Origin: Erigeron canadensis
Taxonomy: Eukaryota; Streptophyta; Magnoliopsida; Asterales; Asteraceae
Length of the DNA: 64,000 bases
Assembly: GCF_010389155.1 (NCBI RefSeq)
Contig: NC_057768.1
Span: 14,878,501-14,942,500, forward strand
Direction of reading: 5' to 3'
The stretch's first letter is position 1. The number at the start of each line of letters is the position of its first letter. Of the stretch, positions 1-11,800 are shown piece by piece. A program made the position numbers and the translations under genes. Under the pieces are notes generated by a model. It searched no databases, had not been told where the DNA came from, and saw nothing but the letters and a program-made list of their open reading frames with translations.

Positions 1-1564
1 GCTTTTAAGAACCTTCTTCGACTTTCTGCAGAATCCCAATTTATCTGGAAACTCATTTCATTCTTTAATAGATGAGAAAAAAAGTGTCCACCTGCTCACA
101 CGACTCCAAACCTCTTAAGCAACTTAGCGGTAACATACCAAATGTTCGATAGTTTCATGCCAAGCTTCACAAACCGCAAAGAGTATTACGAAAGTGACAA
201 TTCCTTGATTCGAGAGCTACATATTTAGGTAACCGATCGATAGCCGCCCGCCACACTGGATAAAATAATAATAATAATAATCTCATACTAATAATTTATA
301 TTTTTGGACGTTAATTTGCGGGCAGGTCGCAAAGAGCCAAAATCGCAAACCATTATACAAACATATATATTGATTTACGACATTATTGTCATAGTTGTTT
401 TGATGCTTTTATTAATACATACTTATTAACTAATTCATTTTAAATGAAATTTTTTGATGTTTAATGGGGCACTATTCATATTGTTGAGCAGGGTACCTAA
501 AGTTCATGGGACGGGGCCTGCATTTTACTAATTTTTTTTAAAGGCTGACACCCCTAACTTTGGTGTGCACAAACCGGGTTCGAATTTTGGCAATGTTTTG
601 AAGAGTTTGCTCTCGCATATGTAGATGTGTAAAATCCCAAACTTTTTATGTCGACCATTGACCATGTCGTTAGTCAACTTTTAGTTTCTATTAGATCTTA
701 TGTGTTTAAATAATAAATATGTTTACGTGATAATGATCACTATATATGACTAATGTATTCAAGTGTTAATGAATTATATCATTAAATATGTTAATGTGAG
801 GTTAAATAGAAGTATTAAAGAAAGTTATATGCGTCATGTGTTGGATTGAGTCGATAAGTATTCCCGAAAGTCAAGTTAAGTCTTAAACGAATCGTTTATA
901 GAGTTAAGGGACTTAAAGTGACAATTAAGAAAAGGATGGCTAGGAGTTAAGTGATAATTAGGCTCCCCTAATTGTCTTAAATCAGATAATACTTGAGTTT
1001 TCCAGCCCCATAATACCCCTCTTCTCTCTCAAGCAAATCTCCTTCAGATTCATTCGATTCTTGGTGTTTAATTGAAGTTTGAGCAAGATCTCTCATCCTT
1101 GTGATCTTCTACAGGTAATATAGATGATTTTCGAGAACAAAGAAATCTCTAGAAAACCCTATTCTCTTTCCCTAAAGTAGAGATTTGCTAACCTTCCCCT
1201 AACCCGAATTTTGTTTCAACTCAGCCTAATCAGATCATGTTTTCCATCCTATTCCTTATAAATCTTGATCTTGGTTAGCTGTTCTTGGTTCGTCTTAGGA
1301 ATCTTAGGGTTTTCCTTTTTTTTTCGCTGCTCTTTGATTACGGTTTCTTTTCTTTCTCTTTGGTTAGCATCTTGGGTTCTTTTAGATTACTACGTGTTAC
1401 TTTTCTTGTAATTAGCCTGGCTATCTAATCATATAAAGAGATCAAGCATTTTCTTAGGATTTTTATTCTAGATTTAGGGTTTTTCTTTGTTTCGTTACGT
1501 GCTTTACATAGTTTGCTTGCATTGTTTTTTACTGGTGTCGTGATTTCATGGTTTTGTGCTGCTA
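1..1564. other. Gene-free flank with leader-like CT-rich stretch
   Basis: No protein domain or RNA gene is visible. There is a short (AAT)n run near 262-284. From about 1010 to 1150 the sequence becomes CT-rich with a possible splice donor (CTACAG|GTAATA near 1114), and 1300-1550 is T-rich like an intron. Together this resembles a 5' UTR plus intron leading to the ATG at 1565, but no transcript evidence is available. Nothing else is supported. Confidence 0.5.
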
Positions 1565-1741
1565 ATGGACAGCAGTAATTCTACAAAAGCCAATCTTCAA
1601 GGTCTTGCGTCGAAGATTAAGAATATAGATGGGAGGAAGGTTCCGGTTAGGGGAATTCTTAAAAACCCTAACCCTAAAAAGGGGAACGATGGTAGTGGGG
1701 GAATAAAGAAGGTCTCAGTAGGTGGTGGTAATATGGCCACT
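1565..1741 (+). pseudogene. N-terminal fragment resembling LINE/DUF4283-type protein
   Basis: An ATG at 1565 opens a reading frame beginning MDSSNSTKANLQGLASKIKN, followed by NIDG, a basic VPVRGILKNPN segment and a glycine-rich GGG stretch. Plant zinc-knuckle/DUF4283 proteins associated with LINEs often start with a similar LA-x-KIKNIDG and GILK pattern; that match is from memory and weak. After about 59 codons the frame runs straight into Ty3/gypsy integrase sequence, so this is a truncated 5' piece fused to a different element. It cannot be a functional gene as it stands. Confidence 0.3.
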
Positions 1742-2802
1742 AATAAAACTTATGTCGGTGAGACAGAGCTGAAAGATTTACTGATAAGGGAAGCACATGA
1801 AGGAGCTTTAGCTGGCCATTTTGACATTAACAAACCTGGAGAGATCTTCACTGAACATTTCTACTGGCCAAGTTTACTGAATGATGTTTAGAATATCATG
1901 AGTCATTGTCCAAGTTGTCACCAGGCAAAGACAACTTTTCATCAAGGATTGCATACTCCTCTTCCAATTCCAAACCAGCAATGGGAGGAACTTAGCATAG
2001 ATTTCATTGTTACACTGCCCAGAACCTCGAAGGGAAAAGATTTAATAATGGTGGTTATTGATCATTTTTTCAAAAGTAGCACATTTTGTCCCTTGCAACA
2101 CCACAAATGATGCTTCAGCAGTGGCAAATTTATTTTTTAAGGAGATAGTTCGTTTGCATTGGATTCCTAAGACAATTGTTTCATATAGAGATGTCAAGTT
2201 TCTGAGTTAATCCTGGAAGACGTTATGGAGATTGATGGGTAACAAATTAATGTCCAGTACGTCTCATCATACTCAAACTGATGGGAAAACTGAAGTCACT
2301 AATCGAACAATTGGCATGCTGTTAAGAACACCGGTGAAGAAGACACTGAAGGATTGTGATTTGAAGCTTGCTCATGATGAGTTTGCCTTCAGTAAAGCTC
2401 CTAACTATTCCACCAGTAAATCACCATTTGAAATATGCTATGGTGTCAATCCTTCAACTCTGATTCACTTGATTCCATTTTCGATTGAACCAAAGGCAAG
2501 TGTTGAAGCTGAGACCAGATCAAAAGAAATCAAGCTCCTAACTATTCTACCAGTAAATCACCATCTAAAATATGCTATGGTGTCAATCCTTCAACTCTGA
2601 TTCACTTGATTCCATTTTCAATTGAACCAAAGGCAAGTGTTGAAGCTGAGACCAGATCAAAAGAAATCAAGAAAATGCACCTACAAGTGACGGCCATAAT
2701 TGAGAAGACTAATGCAGATTACAAGGCAAGAGCGAACAAGCAGAGAGGACAGTCCAGTTTTGCTCCAGGTGATTTAGTTTGGGTGCATCTTAGAAATGAA
2801 TG
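1742..2802 (+). pseudogene. Ty3/gypsy integrase remnant
   Basis: The translation shows the integrase zinc-binding region (LIREAHEGALAGHF, then FYWPSL and CPSCHQAK), the first catalytic aspartate in LSIDFIVTLP, and the region of the catalytic glutamate in DGKTEVTNRT, followed by a basic segment ending in GDLVWVHL. This order is typical of Ty3/gypsy pol. It is interrupted by an in-frame TAG at 1889-1891, a stop at 2108-2110, further frame changes and a 137-bp tandem duplication. The second catalytic aspartate region is decayed. No reverse transcriptase or protease is present upstream. On the right it is cut off by the copia LTR starting at 2803. Confidence 0.8.
2397..2670 (+). repeat. 137-bp tandem duplication in gypsy integrase
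   Basis: Positions 2397-2533 and 2534-2670 are adjacent near-identical copies, both starting GCTCCTAACTATTC and ending AAAGAAATCAA. The unit is not a multiple of three, so it shifts the reading frame. The few mismatches between copies suggest it is not brand new. Confidence 0.85.
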
Positions 2803-3754
2803 TGTTAGGTCCAGATTTACTGGACTCGCTCCAGACGTGTCTACTGGAGCCCTCTGAAGATTTGTCCAGAAATTATGTGAAGACCAGTGAATTGTACAGG
2901 AATCTGGATTCCTCCAGATTTGTTCACTGGACTTCACTCCAGTCAAGATCTTTCCACTGAAGAACATTCTCACTGAAGTCGAAGACTGAAGTCTGAAGCA
3001 AGAAGTCTAACAAATAGCGGAGCTCACTGGAAGACTTACCAGATCTCCTGACTGGAGTTCTTGTCAGTGTTCTAGACCTTACAAGTCTGAACACTGATTA
3101 CGAGGAATTGACTTTATGCCTTTACCCGGACAATCCATTTATCCTTTGTTAAAAGTCTTACACGCATGTAAAGGTGGTTGGTTAATTAGAAGACAAGTCA
3201 CTATCATGTGACTTTATTCTTGTACTTTAATCAATGCATTTAATGAATTAAAGTCATTTCCTTAAATGCATGTAACCATATTTGTACGGCAAAAAGAATA
3301 TTTTGCCTATAAATACCAAGTTACTTCCCTCGTCCAAAACACACTTTTGCAATTTGGTGCTTTTGTTCAAATACTCTCGATCTAAACAGTTATACTTCAC
3401 AACTTTAATTATTTCGATCAAGGAGTTTATTTAACAAAGTTAGATCACTTGTAATTCATAGGTTGTTTAGATACTTACTTTGTAATATCTTGTTCCGCAA
3501 CAACCTTGTATTTTATTTAACATCAATAAATAAAATACACTTGAAAATTACATTGTGTCTCACCATTCACTTTAATTGCTTATCTTTATATTGCTTAAGT
3601 ACGTATTACTTTATATATATTCTTGCATTTATATTTATTGTAATACTAGTCCAATCTAGTGCTTACTTGACGTTTCATACTAGTCCTATCTAGTGATTAT
3701 TTGACTTCTTGTATTCTACACTTGTGGGTTAAACCATCAAGTGAGGGACTTACA
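2803..3754 (+). repeat. Element A 5' LTR
   Basis: Starts TGTTAGGTCCAG, the same start as both LTRs of element C, and ends TTACA just before the primer binding site. It contains a TATA box (TATAAATA, 3308-3315) and AATAAATAAAATAC polyadenylation-type sequence near 3523. The CCAG/CTGGA-rich U3 is typical of the C family. No matching 3' LTR exists because the 3' half of A is lost, so its age cannot be estimated. Confidence 0.8.
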
Positions 3755-3756
3755 AT

Positions 3757-3768
3757 TTGTATTAGAGC
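3757..3768 (+). other. Primer binding site (initiator tRNA-Met), element A
   Basis: TTGTATTAGAGC lies two bases after the LTR end and matches the plant retrotransposon PBS TGGTATCAGAGC at 10 of 12 positions. Confidence 0.7.
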
Positions 3769-3806
3769 AGAAGGCTAACATACTTGCCTAGATCTGTATT
3801 TTCTTG

Positions 3807-4796
3807 ATGGCCAACCTAGAGAATACACAAGGAAACCCTTTAAATACTAGACCTCCTCCTATTATTGAAACTGAACAGACTAATGACCATGTTAACAATA
3901 ATCCCCTACCACCACCTCCTATTCCTGCTTCTCCACACTTGCATGTGCACTTCTCAAACACTCCTGTTCCCAAATTCAGTGGGAATGGTGATGAATTTGG
4001 CACGTGGAAAGCCAGAATGATTTTACATGTCACTGGTATTGAGAGTAATATGATAAAAAATTTAAATGAAGGACCCTATATTCCTAGAAGTCCTCTCAAT
4101 CCACTTCTTGATCCAACTGGAGCAAGATTTGGTAGGGAAAAGAGAGAGGAACATTGGTCTGAAGAGGAAAAGAGACTGGTCAATATTGACACAACTTTAA
4201 AAGTCATGATCCTCGGGGCCGTTTCAGAAGCTCTTATTCCCACACTAATGCTTTATCCCAGTACCAAAAGCATGTGGGATGAACTAGTGAACCAGTTTGA
4301 AGGTGGTGATGACACTATTGTTACCAGGAAAGTATCTTTAGATAAGAAGTACGAGTCATTTTTTGCTCTGCCCAATGAATCATTACCTGGTACTTACACC
4401 AGATATATGTGTATTATAAACCAGTTGAAAGGGCTTGGGGTAGAAAAAGACAAGGACATACTTCTTGAAAAATTCTGTGATATTCTTCCATCTAAATGGT
4501 CTCATATGATCGTGGTATTGAGACAAGGTAAAACCTTGCACTCCCATACTCTGTCAACATTGTATGGAGCCTTCAGATTCACTGAAGAGAATCAAGCCCA
4601 GAGAATTGAGGCAGAAAAGGATGCTATTAATCATGCTTCCAGTAGTTCCCCTGTGGTTAGTCATACTGAACCACCCTGTGCGGCATTAATGTCTTCTGAG
4701 AATGTATTTTCTATGAAGAAGATGATGTCTGAATTAATGGATTCTGGAGCCATGAATAATATCTCTCCAGAATGTGATGATCTCATGGCTGCCTAG
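3807..4796 (+). pseudogene. gag: Gag N-terminal part, C-like type (element A gag 1)
   Basis: The ATG at 3807 (MANLENTQG) follows the LTR and PBS at the usual distance. The frame has the proline-rich start, the VPKFSGNGDEFGTWKARM module and the gag capsid-like body (MWDELVNQFEGGDDTIVTRK, FFALPNESL, LEKFCDILPSKW, LASLYGAF-like LSTLYGAFRF). It closely resembles the gag of element C. It stops at 4794-4796, before the acidic and zinc-knuckle region, where a second, different gag body starts. This is a truncated nucleocapsid precursor, not a complete protein. Confidence 0.8.
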
Positions 4797-6829
4797 ATTC
4801 AAAATTGCAAAATATGATTCTCTTTGCTGTCCCAAAAAATTTAAAACCCACTCTTGTTTTACTTGATAGTTCAAAATTAATGTCGGAAGAGTTATTAACT
4901 CAGTTTGAAGGAACAAAGGAAACAGTTGTCACAAGAAAAGTTGCTTTGATCAAAAAATATGAAGCTTTCTTTGCATTACCAAATGAATCCTTGACCAATA
5001 CATATCTTAGATTTACAAATTTGGTCAATCAATTAAAAGCTCTTGGTGTTACAAAAGATAAAGAAATTTTGTTAGAAAAGTTTTGTGATATACTACCTTC
5101 TAAATGGGAAAATCTGATCATGGTGTTGAGACAAGGTAAGACCCCTCAAAGCCACACTCTAGCCTCTTTATATGGTGCATTTAGATATACTGAGGAGAAC
5201 AAAGCTGAGAGAGCCGTGGTTGAGCAAGATGCTAAAAATCATACTTCAAACAATTCTGCATTGGTTCATTATACTGAACCCCAAGACACTGCCCTACTAT
5301 CTTCTGAGAGTAATCATTCTGACTCTGTGAAGAAGATGGTAGCTAAATTAATAAAAGCTGGTACTTTTGATTATGCATCACATGAATGTGATGAGGATGA
5401 TGATGATTATCTTGTTGCAATGATTGCCAAAACTTTTAATCGTATCAAATTTAAATCCAAAAGAAATGGCAAACAATTTTCTTCAAATAATTCCATTGAC
5501 AAGTCCAACTTGGAATGTTTTAAATGTGGAAAGAAAGGACATTTTATGAAGGAATGCAGATCATCACAACCCTCTTCATCACAATATACCCCTAACCATT
5601 CTATTTTTCAGAAAAATGATGATGGGTACAAAGCTAAGTACAAAAAGCTGAAAGCCCACATCGCAATGATGGCACAAGAAGAATCCAACAAGAATAGCTG
5701 CATGGTGGCAGACTCAGAAAAGTGGGAGGATTCTGATGTGACATCTGATGATGAAAAAGAAGTGAGGGACATGTGTTTCATGGCTCGTGAAGATCAAGGT
5801 CATGTTGTCAAATCTAATGTGGAATCTGGTCGATGGGTGGACATAATAATTTAGAAGGTTAGTGCTTTTGGTTTTGAGAAAGATGAGGAACAATAATTGG
5901 ATCTTTTAGTTCTGATAGAGGCTGACATTTAATATGTTGAAATTGTGCGTTCAGAAAGCATTAAAATGTTTAAAATAAATTATTCTGAACTGAACGCCAG
6001 TCAGGCAAGGCTAAAAGAACTAAAAGATGTTCAACTAGCTTTGAAAAGTTATCAATCTCTGGTTTCCAAGCTTGAATTGGAAAAGGAAGAATTAAAAATT
6101 ATTTTAGAAAAAGAATAAGAAATAATCAAATCTTGGATGAAATCACCATTTCCTGAAGCTGCCATCAAAAATACTTTTCCAAAGCAAAGAGTAGCTTATG
6201 AGTCTGGTGATCTTCATCTGGCATCCATTATTATTGATTTAGATGCCCTACCTAAAGAAATGAGGCCTGAAATTACTTTTAAAGAAATTGGTAAACAAAA
6301 GATTGTAACTGAACAAGCCCATGAACAACCTGAGGGAAAGTCTGAAGCACGCCAGACCAGTGCTTCAGATAAGAAAGCTAAATCCAAGAAGCCTTCCCCT
6401 CAGTCTTCATCTAAGGTTTCTAAGAACCATCAGAAGAAGAAATCTGTCTCCCCTGCTGAGTCCTCTACCTCAGATTCTGGTAGAGCTCAGGTGTCTAATG
6501 AAGAGTCTGTTTTGTTAAGGATAGAAAGTCAATTTCAATTGTTGGCCAGGCAAGTGCAAAGTTGTAATGCACGATTAAAAAATGTTGAAAGCACTCCTCT
6601 GAATCCTAAACAAAACCCAAAACCTTTTTCAAAGAAAATCAAGCAAGTTAAAGAAAAATCTGAGAAGAAAAAGGTTGAAGAAATCATTAAACCAACTGTT
6701 TTTATCTCTTCTGAGATCAGGACCGACATCCCCTTTGATCCATCTGTTCCATATGTACCAAAGAAATCTGAGGCTGCTAAGGGAGAGCCCAGTGGACCCA
6801 TCAATAGATGGGTTCCTAAAAAGAACTAA
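4797..6829 (+). pseudogene. gag: Second gag body, B-like type (element A gag 2)
   Basis: This repeats the gag core already present upstream, but in the version found in element B (LTQFEGTKETVVTRK, FFALPNESLTNTYLRF, LEKFCDILPSKWENLIMVLR). It continues through an acidic stretch (DEDDDDYLVAMIAKTFNR) to a CCHC zinc knuckle, CFKCGKKGHFMKEC, near 5515-5556, then a lysine-rich tail ending WVPKKN and TAA at 6827-6829. Stops at 5852-5854 and in the 5890-6120 region break it. The usual gag start is missing because the upstream junction joins it to gag 1. Role in an intact element: RNA-binding structural protein of the virus-like particle. Confidence 0.8.
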
Positions 6830-7535
6830 TCTTTGTGTATGTGTAGAGTGACCGCAAAAAGAATACATGGTTTCTTGACAGTGCTGCTAGAACCAAGGTA
6901 CTATTTGATATAGGGTGCAAGACCCTGCTAGAGGAATATAGGGTGCAAGAGGGGCCCTCGATAACATTTGGAAATGATGAAAATGGAAAAACTGAGGGAT
7001 ATGGTGTAGTGAATAATGGTCAAGTTAAATTCACAAAAGTTGCATATGTGAATGGTTTGAAATAAAACCTGATCAGTGTCAGTCAACTTTGTGATGATCG
7101 CTTCAAGGTACTATTTGATATTTCACAAGGCACCATATTCAACAGAGACTGGAAGGTAGTGATGATTGCTCCAAGAAAGGGAAACATTTACATAGTAGAC
7201 ATGAATAGTGCTACTTGTGAACAATGTTTCTACAGAAAGGCAGATGAGGACACCAACTGGTTATGTCACAAAAACTTATCCCATCTCAATTTCAAAAATA
7301 TAAATAAGTTGTCAAGAAAACAACTTGCTGAAGGGATACCAGCAATGTCTTTCAACAAAGACAAGCCATGTCCAGGGTGTGAAATGGGAAAGAAGAATAG
7401 AGCATCCTTTAAGACCAAGCAAATTTTCAGCATCACTGAACCACTTCATATGCTTCATATGGATCTTTTTTGGTCCTGTGAATGTGCAGACAAGAGCTGG
7501 GAAGAAATACACTCTAGTTGTAGTCGATGAATATT
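6830..7535 (+). pseudogene. pol: Protease and integrase N-terminal region (element A)
   Basis: Pol starts in a frame different from gag. The protease region shows WFLDSAA near 6868, then a scrambled patch, then EYRVQEG and [16 protein letters not shown]. The GAG-pre-integrase zinc module follows ([29 protein letters not shown]), and the start of the integrase core (LHMLHMDLF). The reading continues to VVVDEY at 7531-7535, where element B is inserted. A frame change lies near 7470 (TTTTTGGTCC) and a stop near 7063. Confidence 0.8.
7531..7535. other. Target site duplication, left copy (element B)
   Basis: ATATT here is repeated at 30989-30993, directly flanking the two ends of element B. Both copies lie in the same integrase codon context (DEY/YSRY), confirming insertion. 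Confidence 0.9.
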
Positions 7536-8482
7536 TGTGAGTCCACCTACACAAGATGTAACACGAGAACAAGATATAACAAAATATAAAATGGGTCAAC
7601 TATAAACACCAGTATATCAAGTAACCCGACTAGCAAGTGGTTCGAATCTAGACAAAGACTAGTTATGACCCACGATCCAGATATGGATATGAACAATAAA
7701 GAACGAGTGCTTCAAAGTATATAAATACTAATTATATTCAAGTATTATGGCAATGAGTCAAGATGTATTTTCAATGTATTTTATTTATTGCTATAAACAA
7801 AATACAAGAGTTGTTGTGGAACAAAGATAATCACACTTGTGAAGATATCTAAACAACCCTAGAAATACAAATGATCTATGCTACAAGGAATTACTCGTAA
7901 GAATACTTAGAGTAATATCACACGTTGCAATTGCCAAAAGTTCCAAGCATTTTTGCAAGTGTGAGAAGTCTTATATTTATAGGCAAACATGTCTTGATGA
8001 CATGGCAAATGCCGTACAAATATGGTTGGGTGAATTTATGGATTTGTTGGACAAATCCATAACATGTTTGTTTAAGGTAAAGCATGTAAGTTTATTTGAT
8101 GTGACTTGACATACTTTATTCCCAACCTTTTGCTAAAACTATCCCAATCCTAGGTATAAAGTTATTAACCGGGTAAAGGTAGTTTAAAGCCTGCAAAAAT
8201 ACTTCCTCGTAATCAGTGTAAAAGTGTTGTAAATACTTTTACACTGAGTCTCTTCAGTTTCACCTTCAGATAAGATCTTCTCTGAGCTCTGCTTCTGAAA
8301 TGATCTTCTTCTTCTTCAGTCTTTGACTTTAGTCTGAACGTCTTCAGTGTTGGTTGATTCTAAAACTGAAGTGAAGCTTCAGTGAGCTTTATTCTGAATG
8401 ACTTCAGAATCCTGAGCAAGCTTTCTTCACTGAACTTCAACTATTTTGAACAAATCATACTCGGTTGATTTTCGACCTAACA
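7536..8482 (-). repeat. Element B 3' LTR
   Basis: On the minus strand it starts TGTTAGGTCGAAAATC and ends GGTGGACTCACA. It contains TATAAATA (7974-7981 on the complement) and the poly(A)-type AATAAAATACA region. It matches 30038-30988 along its whole length. Confidence 0.9.
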
Positions 8483-8496
8483 AATTCCCCCTATTT
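8483..8496 (-). other. Polypurine tract, element B
   Basis: Read on the minus strand, AAATAGGGGGAATT lies immediately before the 3' LTR, where plus-strand DNA synthesis is primed. Element C has nearly the same tract at 43241-43254. Confidence 0.85.
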
Positions 8497-8863
8497 GTTC
8501 TAAAATAGTACATGTATTTTAGACTTCTATCTATATAAGTTTGTAAGTCTAAAAAATACAAGTTTTTTTTTAAGTTGTAAAAATATTTCTAAGGACATCT
8601 CATAGATCATGATGCCTTAAGAAAATTTTCTTGTTTGTTTTTCTAACTTAAACTATTTCCTAATAATATGAAGTAACTTGCAACTATATAAAAATACTGA
8701 GATGAGTGTTCAGTTACAAGTACATGATGAAAATGGAAAATATTTACAAGTACAAATATTTACGGAATGATATGACTACTTCTTCGCAGGCCTTGAGCCA
8801 GAAGGTGCGTCAGTAGCCTTCCTTTTCGGAGAACTGATCTTCCCAAATAATCTTTCCTCCATC

Positions 8864-11800
8864 TCAATTTTGGCCTTCATTTTCTGTTGGATCTTCAGCA
8901 TCAAGGCGCCATTCAGATGAGACTTTGGTTTCTTTCAGAACAGTGATCATCTCTTTGTGCTCAGAATACCCAAACTTATGCACTGAAACCTGCTCATATT
9001 CCTCCTCAGCTCTACCTTCTCTTTTCACAAGCAAATTAAACAATTTCAAACCATCTTCTTTCAGAATCTTTACATCGAGGATCTTCGCAGGATTGCACCT
9101 GAACTTCACATAGTGATCATATTGGTCTCTCTCATGCTTATCCTTGACCTGAGCAGCTTCTTCAGAAATTGGCTTGAATGTAGAGAGGTTAGAATCACGA
9201 GCATGCTTTCTTGCAGTTCTTTGGCCAATTTGCTTGGGCTTCTGAGGTAGCCTGTAGATTTCCTTCTCAACCTTCAGCACGCCAGCCATAATTTCTTTTC
9301 TTTTGATCTCCATCTCCTTCTTCCTATTCTTCACCAGATCTTCAATAAATAATTTGAAGGTGAGATGGTCCAGCTTTTGTTCTAAGGGAGAATACTTCAC
9401 CCCATAATCATACTCGGCCATTTCTTCCAAGGCCTTCTGCACTCTTGCATCATGTTTATTCTTCTTATATCGTTCCACAGTAAGACCAAGAGATGCAGCA
9501 TCCACCATATCAATGGTACCCATTGCCAAGTGTTGGGCCCTTTCCTTTTCTTTTGTTTCTCTCCACATAATAAACTGGTTGGAGGCTTGTCTTTGAAGGG
9601 CTTCCAACTTTTTCTGATCAGCATCCAAGTCTGGCATAGGATAAACATGTTCATCCACATTCTCACCCACCACAAAGCCAGAATCCTTGGCATTTTTCTT
9701 CTTTGGTTCCTCAACCATCTGAGCTTTACCTTTGTCTTTTCTAGCTTGTTTAGATGGTTGGGGTTCAGATTGTTCCTTCAGTTGTTGTTCCCCCTCAGAT
9801 TGTTTCATGGTTGCTTCCTTCATTTCTTGAGAACTGGACAGCAAACCAATAGGCAATTCACTTCCCCCTTTGGGGACCTCGACAGGCAGTTGTGCATACA
9901 ATTCAATGGCCTTCTTCATGCCTTTATGAGGTTCCCAACTCTGCTGCAAAACACTATCAGAAAATCCCTTTGCCATTGAAGCAAACTGAGATCTCAATCT
10001 GAAAGAGGAGTTCAGATTTAGCTTTTCATGCTCAAAGAATTCCTTCAGTAATTCCCTTTCCTCTTCAGATAATGCACCAGAGAGGGGAGGAGCAACAACT
10101 TCTGACTGCTTTTTGAACTTGTTGATCAAGAGTTGACACAGAATTTTTCATTTCAGTAACAGCTTTGTCAACCTTGTCATTTGTTGCCTTAGAGACTTCA
10201 GAAACCATCCACCTGACCTTCTCTTCAACCTTTTCTGCCATTGACACTGAAATCTGAGAAATAAGATCTTCAGAGAATACAGACTTAAGTGTCTCAGAAA
10301 CCTTCTCACCAACAGAATCACCAAGGGACTTCTCATCAACACTTGGCTTCTTCCCCAGCTTACCAACTTGTTTTTCAACTGCCAAGAAAGAGTTTTGAAT
10401 CATAAGTACCCAGAATTGCAGATTCACAACAACTGAAGTCTGCACATCCCTCTTGGTCAGTTTGAAGGCTTCACCAATTGCCTTACTCAATCCATTGCAT
10501 GCCAAAACCAATTCTTGTAACTTCCCAACCACCAAGCCCTCATTAATTGCAACTTTAGTAAACTCAGTACCCATAACAACCTGGGCACCCTTCAGATCGG
10601 CCAGAGACTTGGTGTTGGCAGTCAAAGATTTAGATAAGCCCTCAACCTGAATAAGTAGGTTGTGGGCTTCGGTTTGTGATCTCTCTAGCTGAGCTTCCAT
10701 GCTCAGGGGTGGAGCAGATGAAGTAGAAGCTGAAGCAACAAAGGGAGAAGTTTGAATCCCTGCTAGAGCCTTCTCCAGGAATGCATCAGAAGGACCCTCA
10801 GATTCAATTTCAGAGTCCAACTCTTTTTGTTGATCCTCTGGCAGGTCAAAGTTTCTCCTTGGTGGGATGTTATGAATTTGTGGGTGAAGGTGTTGAAGTT
10901 GTGGTTGAAAAACTGGCGAGGTGACAAAAGCAGGGGTTGAACCTTGGGGAAATAAAGGGTGTTGGTGTGAAATTGGTGGTGCTTGATAAGGTGGATCAAG
11001 ATCAATGATATTCTGGGGGATGATTGGGATGTTTTGTTGTTGTTGTTGTCGTTGTTGTAAAAGAGGTGGTGGCATTGGTTCGTCAACAAGGTTGAGGGTT
11101 GGCTCAGAATCCGATTGATTCTCCCTCAATAAATCCTCATCGAACTAAAAGTCCTCGAGGTTTCTCTCAGGAAGCTCATCGTCATCCCAGATATTAACTA
11201 TCTGGTCAGATATGCTCGATTCCCAGAATCCAAGCCAGCACCCAGTTCAGCAGCTGCTTAAGCAGTTGCATCGTCACTGGTCAGAATTGGAACTGCTTCA
11301 GTCGATATCGGTTGTGCCTCAGTAACCCTTGTGCTGGATCCAAGAGTCCCTTCATGGGCCGTAGAAGTTGAAACCTCAGTTCCTCTGGGTATCACCTGAG
11401 AAACATCAAAAGTTTGTGCATGTACAGAGTGTAAGATTTGTGAAGTTTTAGGGGGTGCACGTGCAGACTCAACTTCTAATGTGTGTTGGGCTGACACATT
11501 AATATCTTCACCATCTCCTCCTAAAGAAGTTTTGGAGATGGTTGCTTGCAAGTTTCCCATTTGACCTTCTTCTGAAACCTGTTTTGAGGTCTCAGAAGGC
11601 TGAGCTTGGGTACTAATATCCTTGGGTTGTAAGGATGGCCTAAAAGGACGCAATTTTAATAACCCTTTTGGAGAGACTGAGGGATTTTTTGGGAGATCCT
11701 CAGGTTGGTCAGTGGAAGATGAAGGTGGCTGGGTAGAACTTGTTTTGGGTTTAAACAAGTGTAACATTTTGCCACTAGATTGACTGGTGGGTCTCACATT

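Noticed and set aside
1..1000. Possible gene at the left edge
   Set aside because: No open frame with recognizable residues and no splice-consistent pieces on either strand.
9397..9979. Frames overlapping the third ORF of element B on either strand
   Set aside because: Shadow frames of the real minus-strand reading, which is supported by homology to element C.
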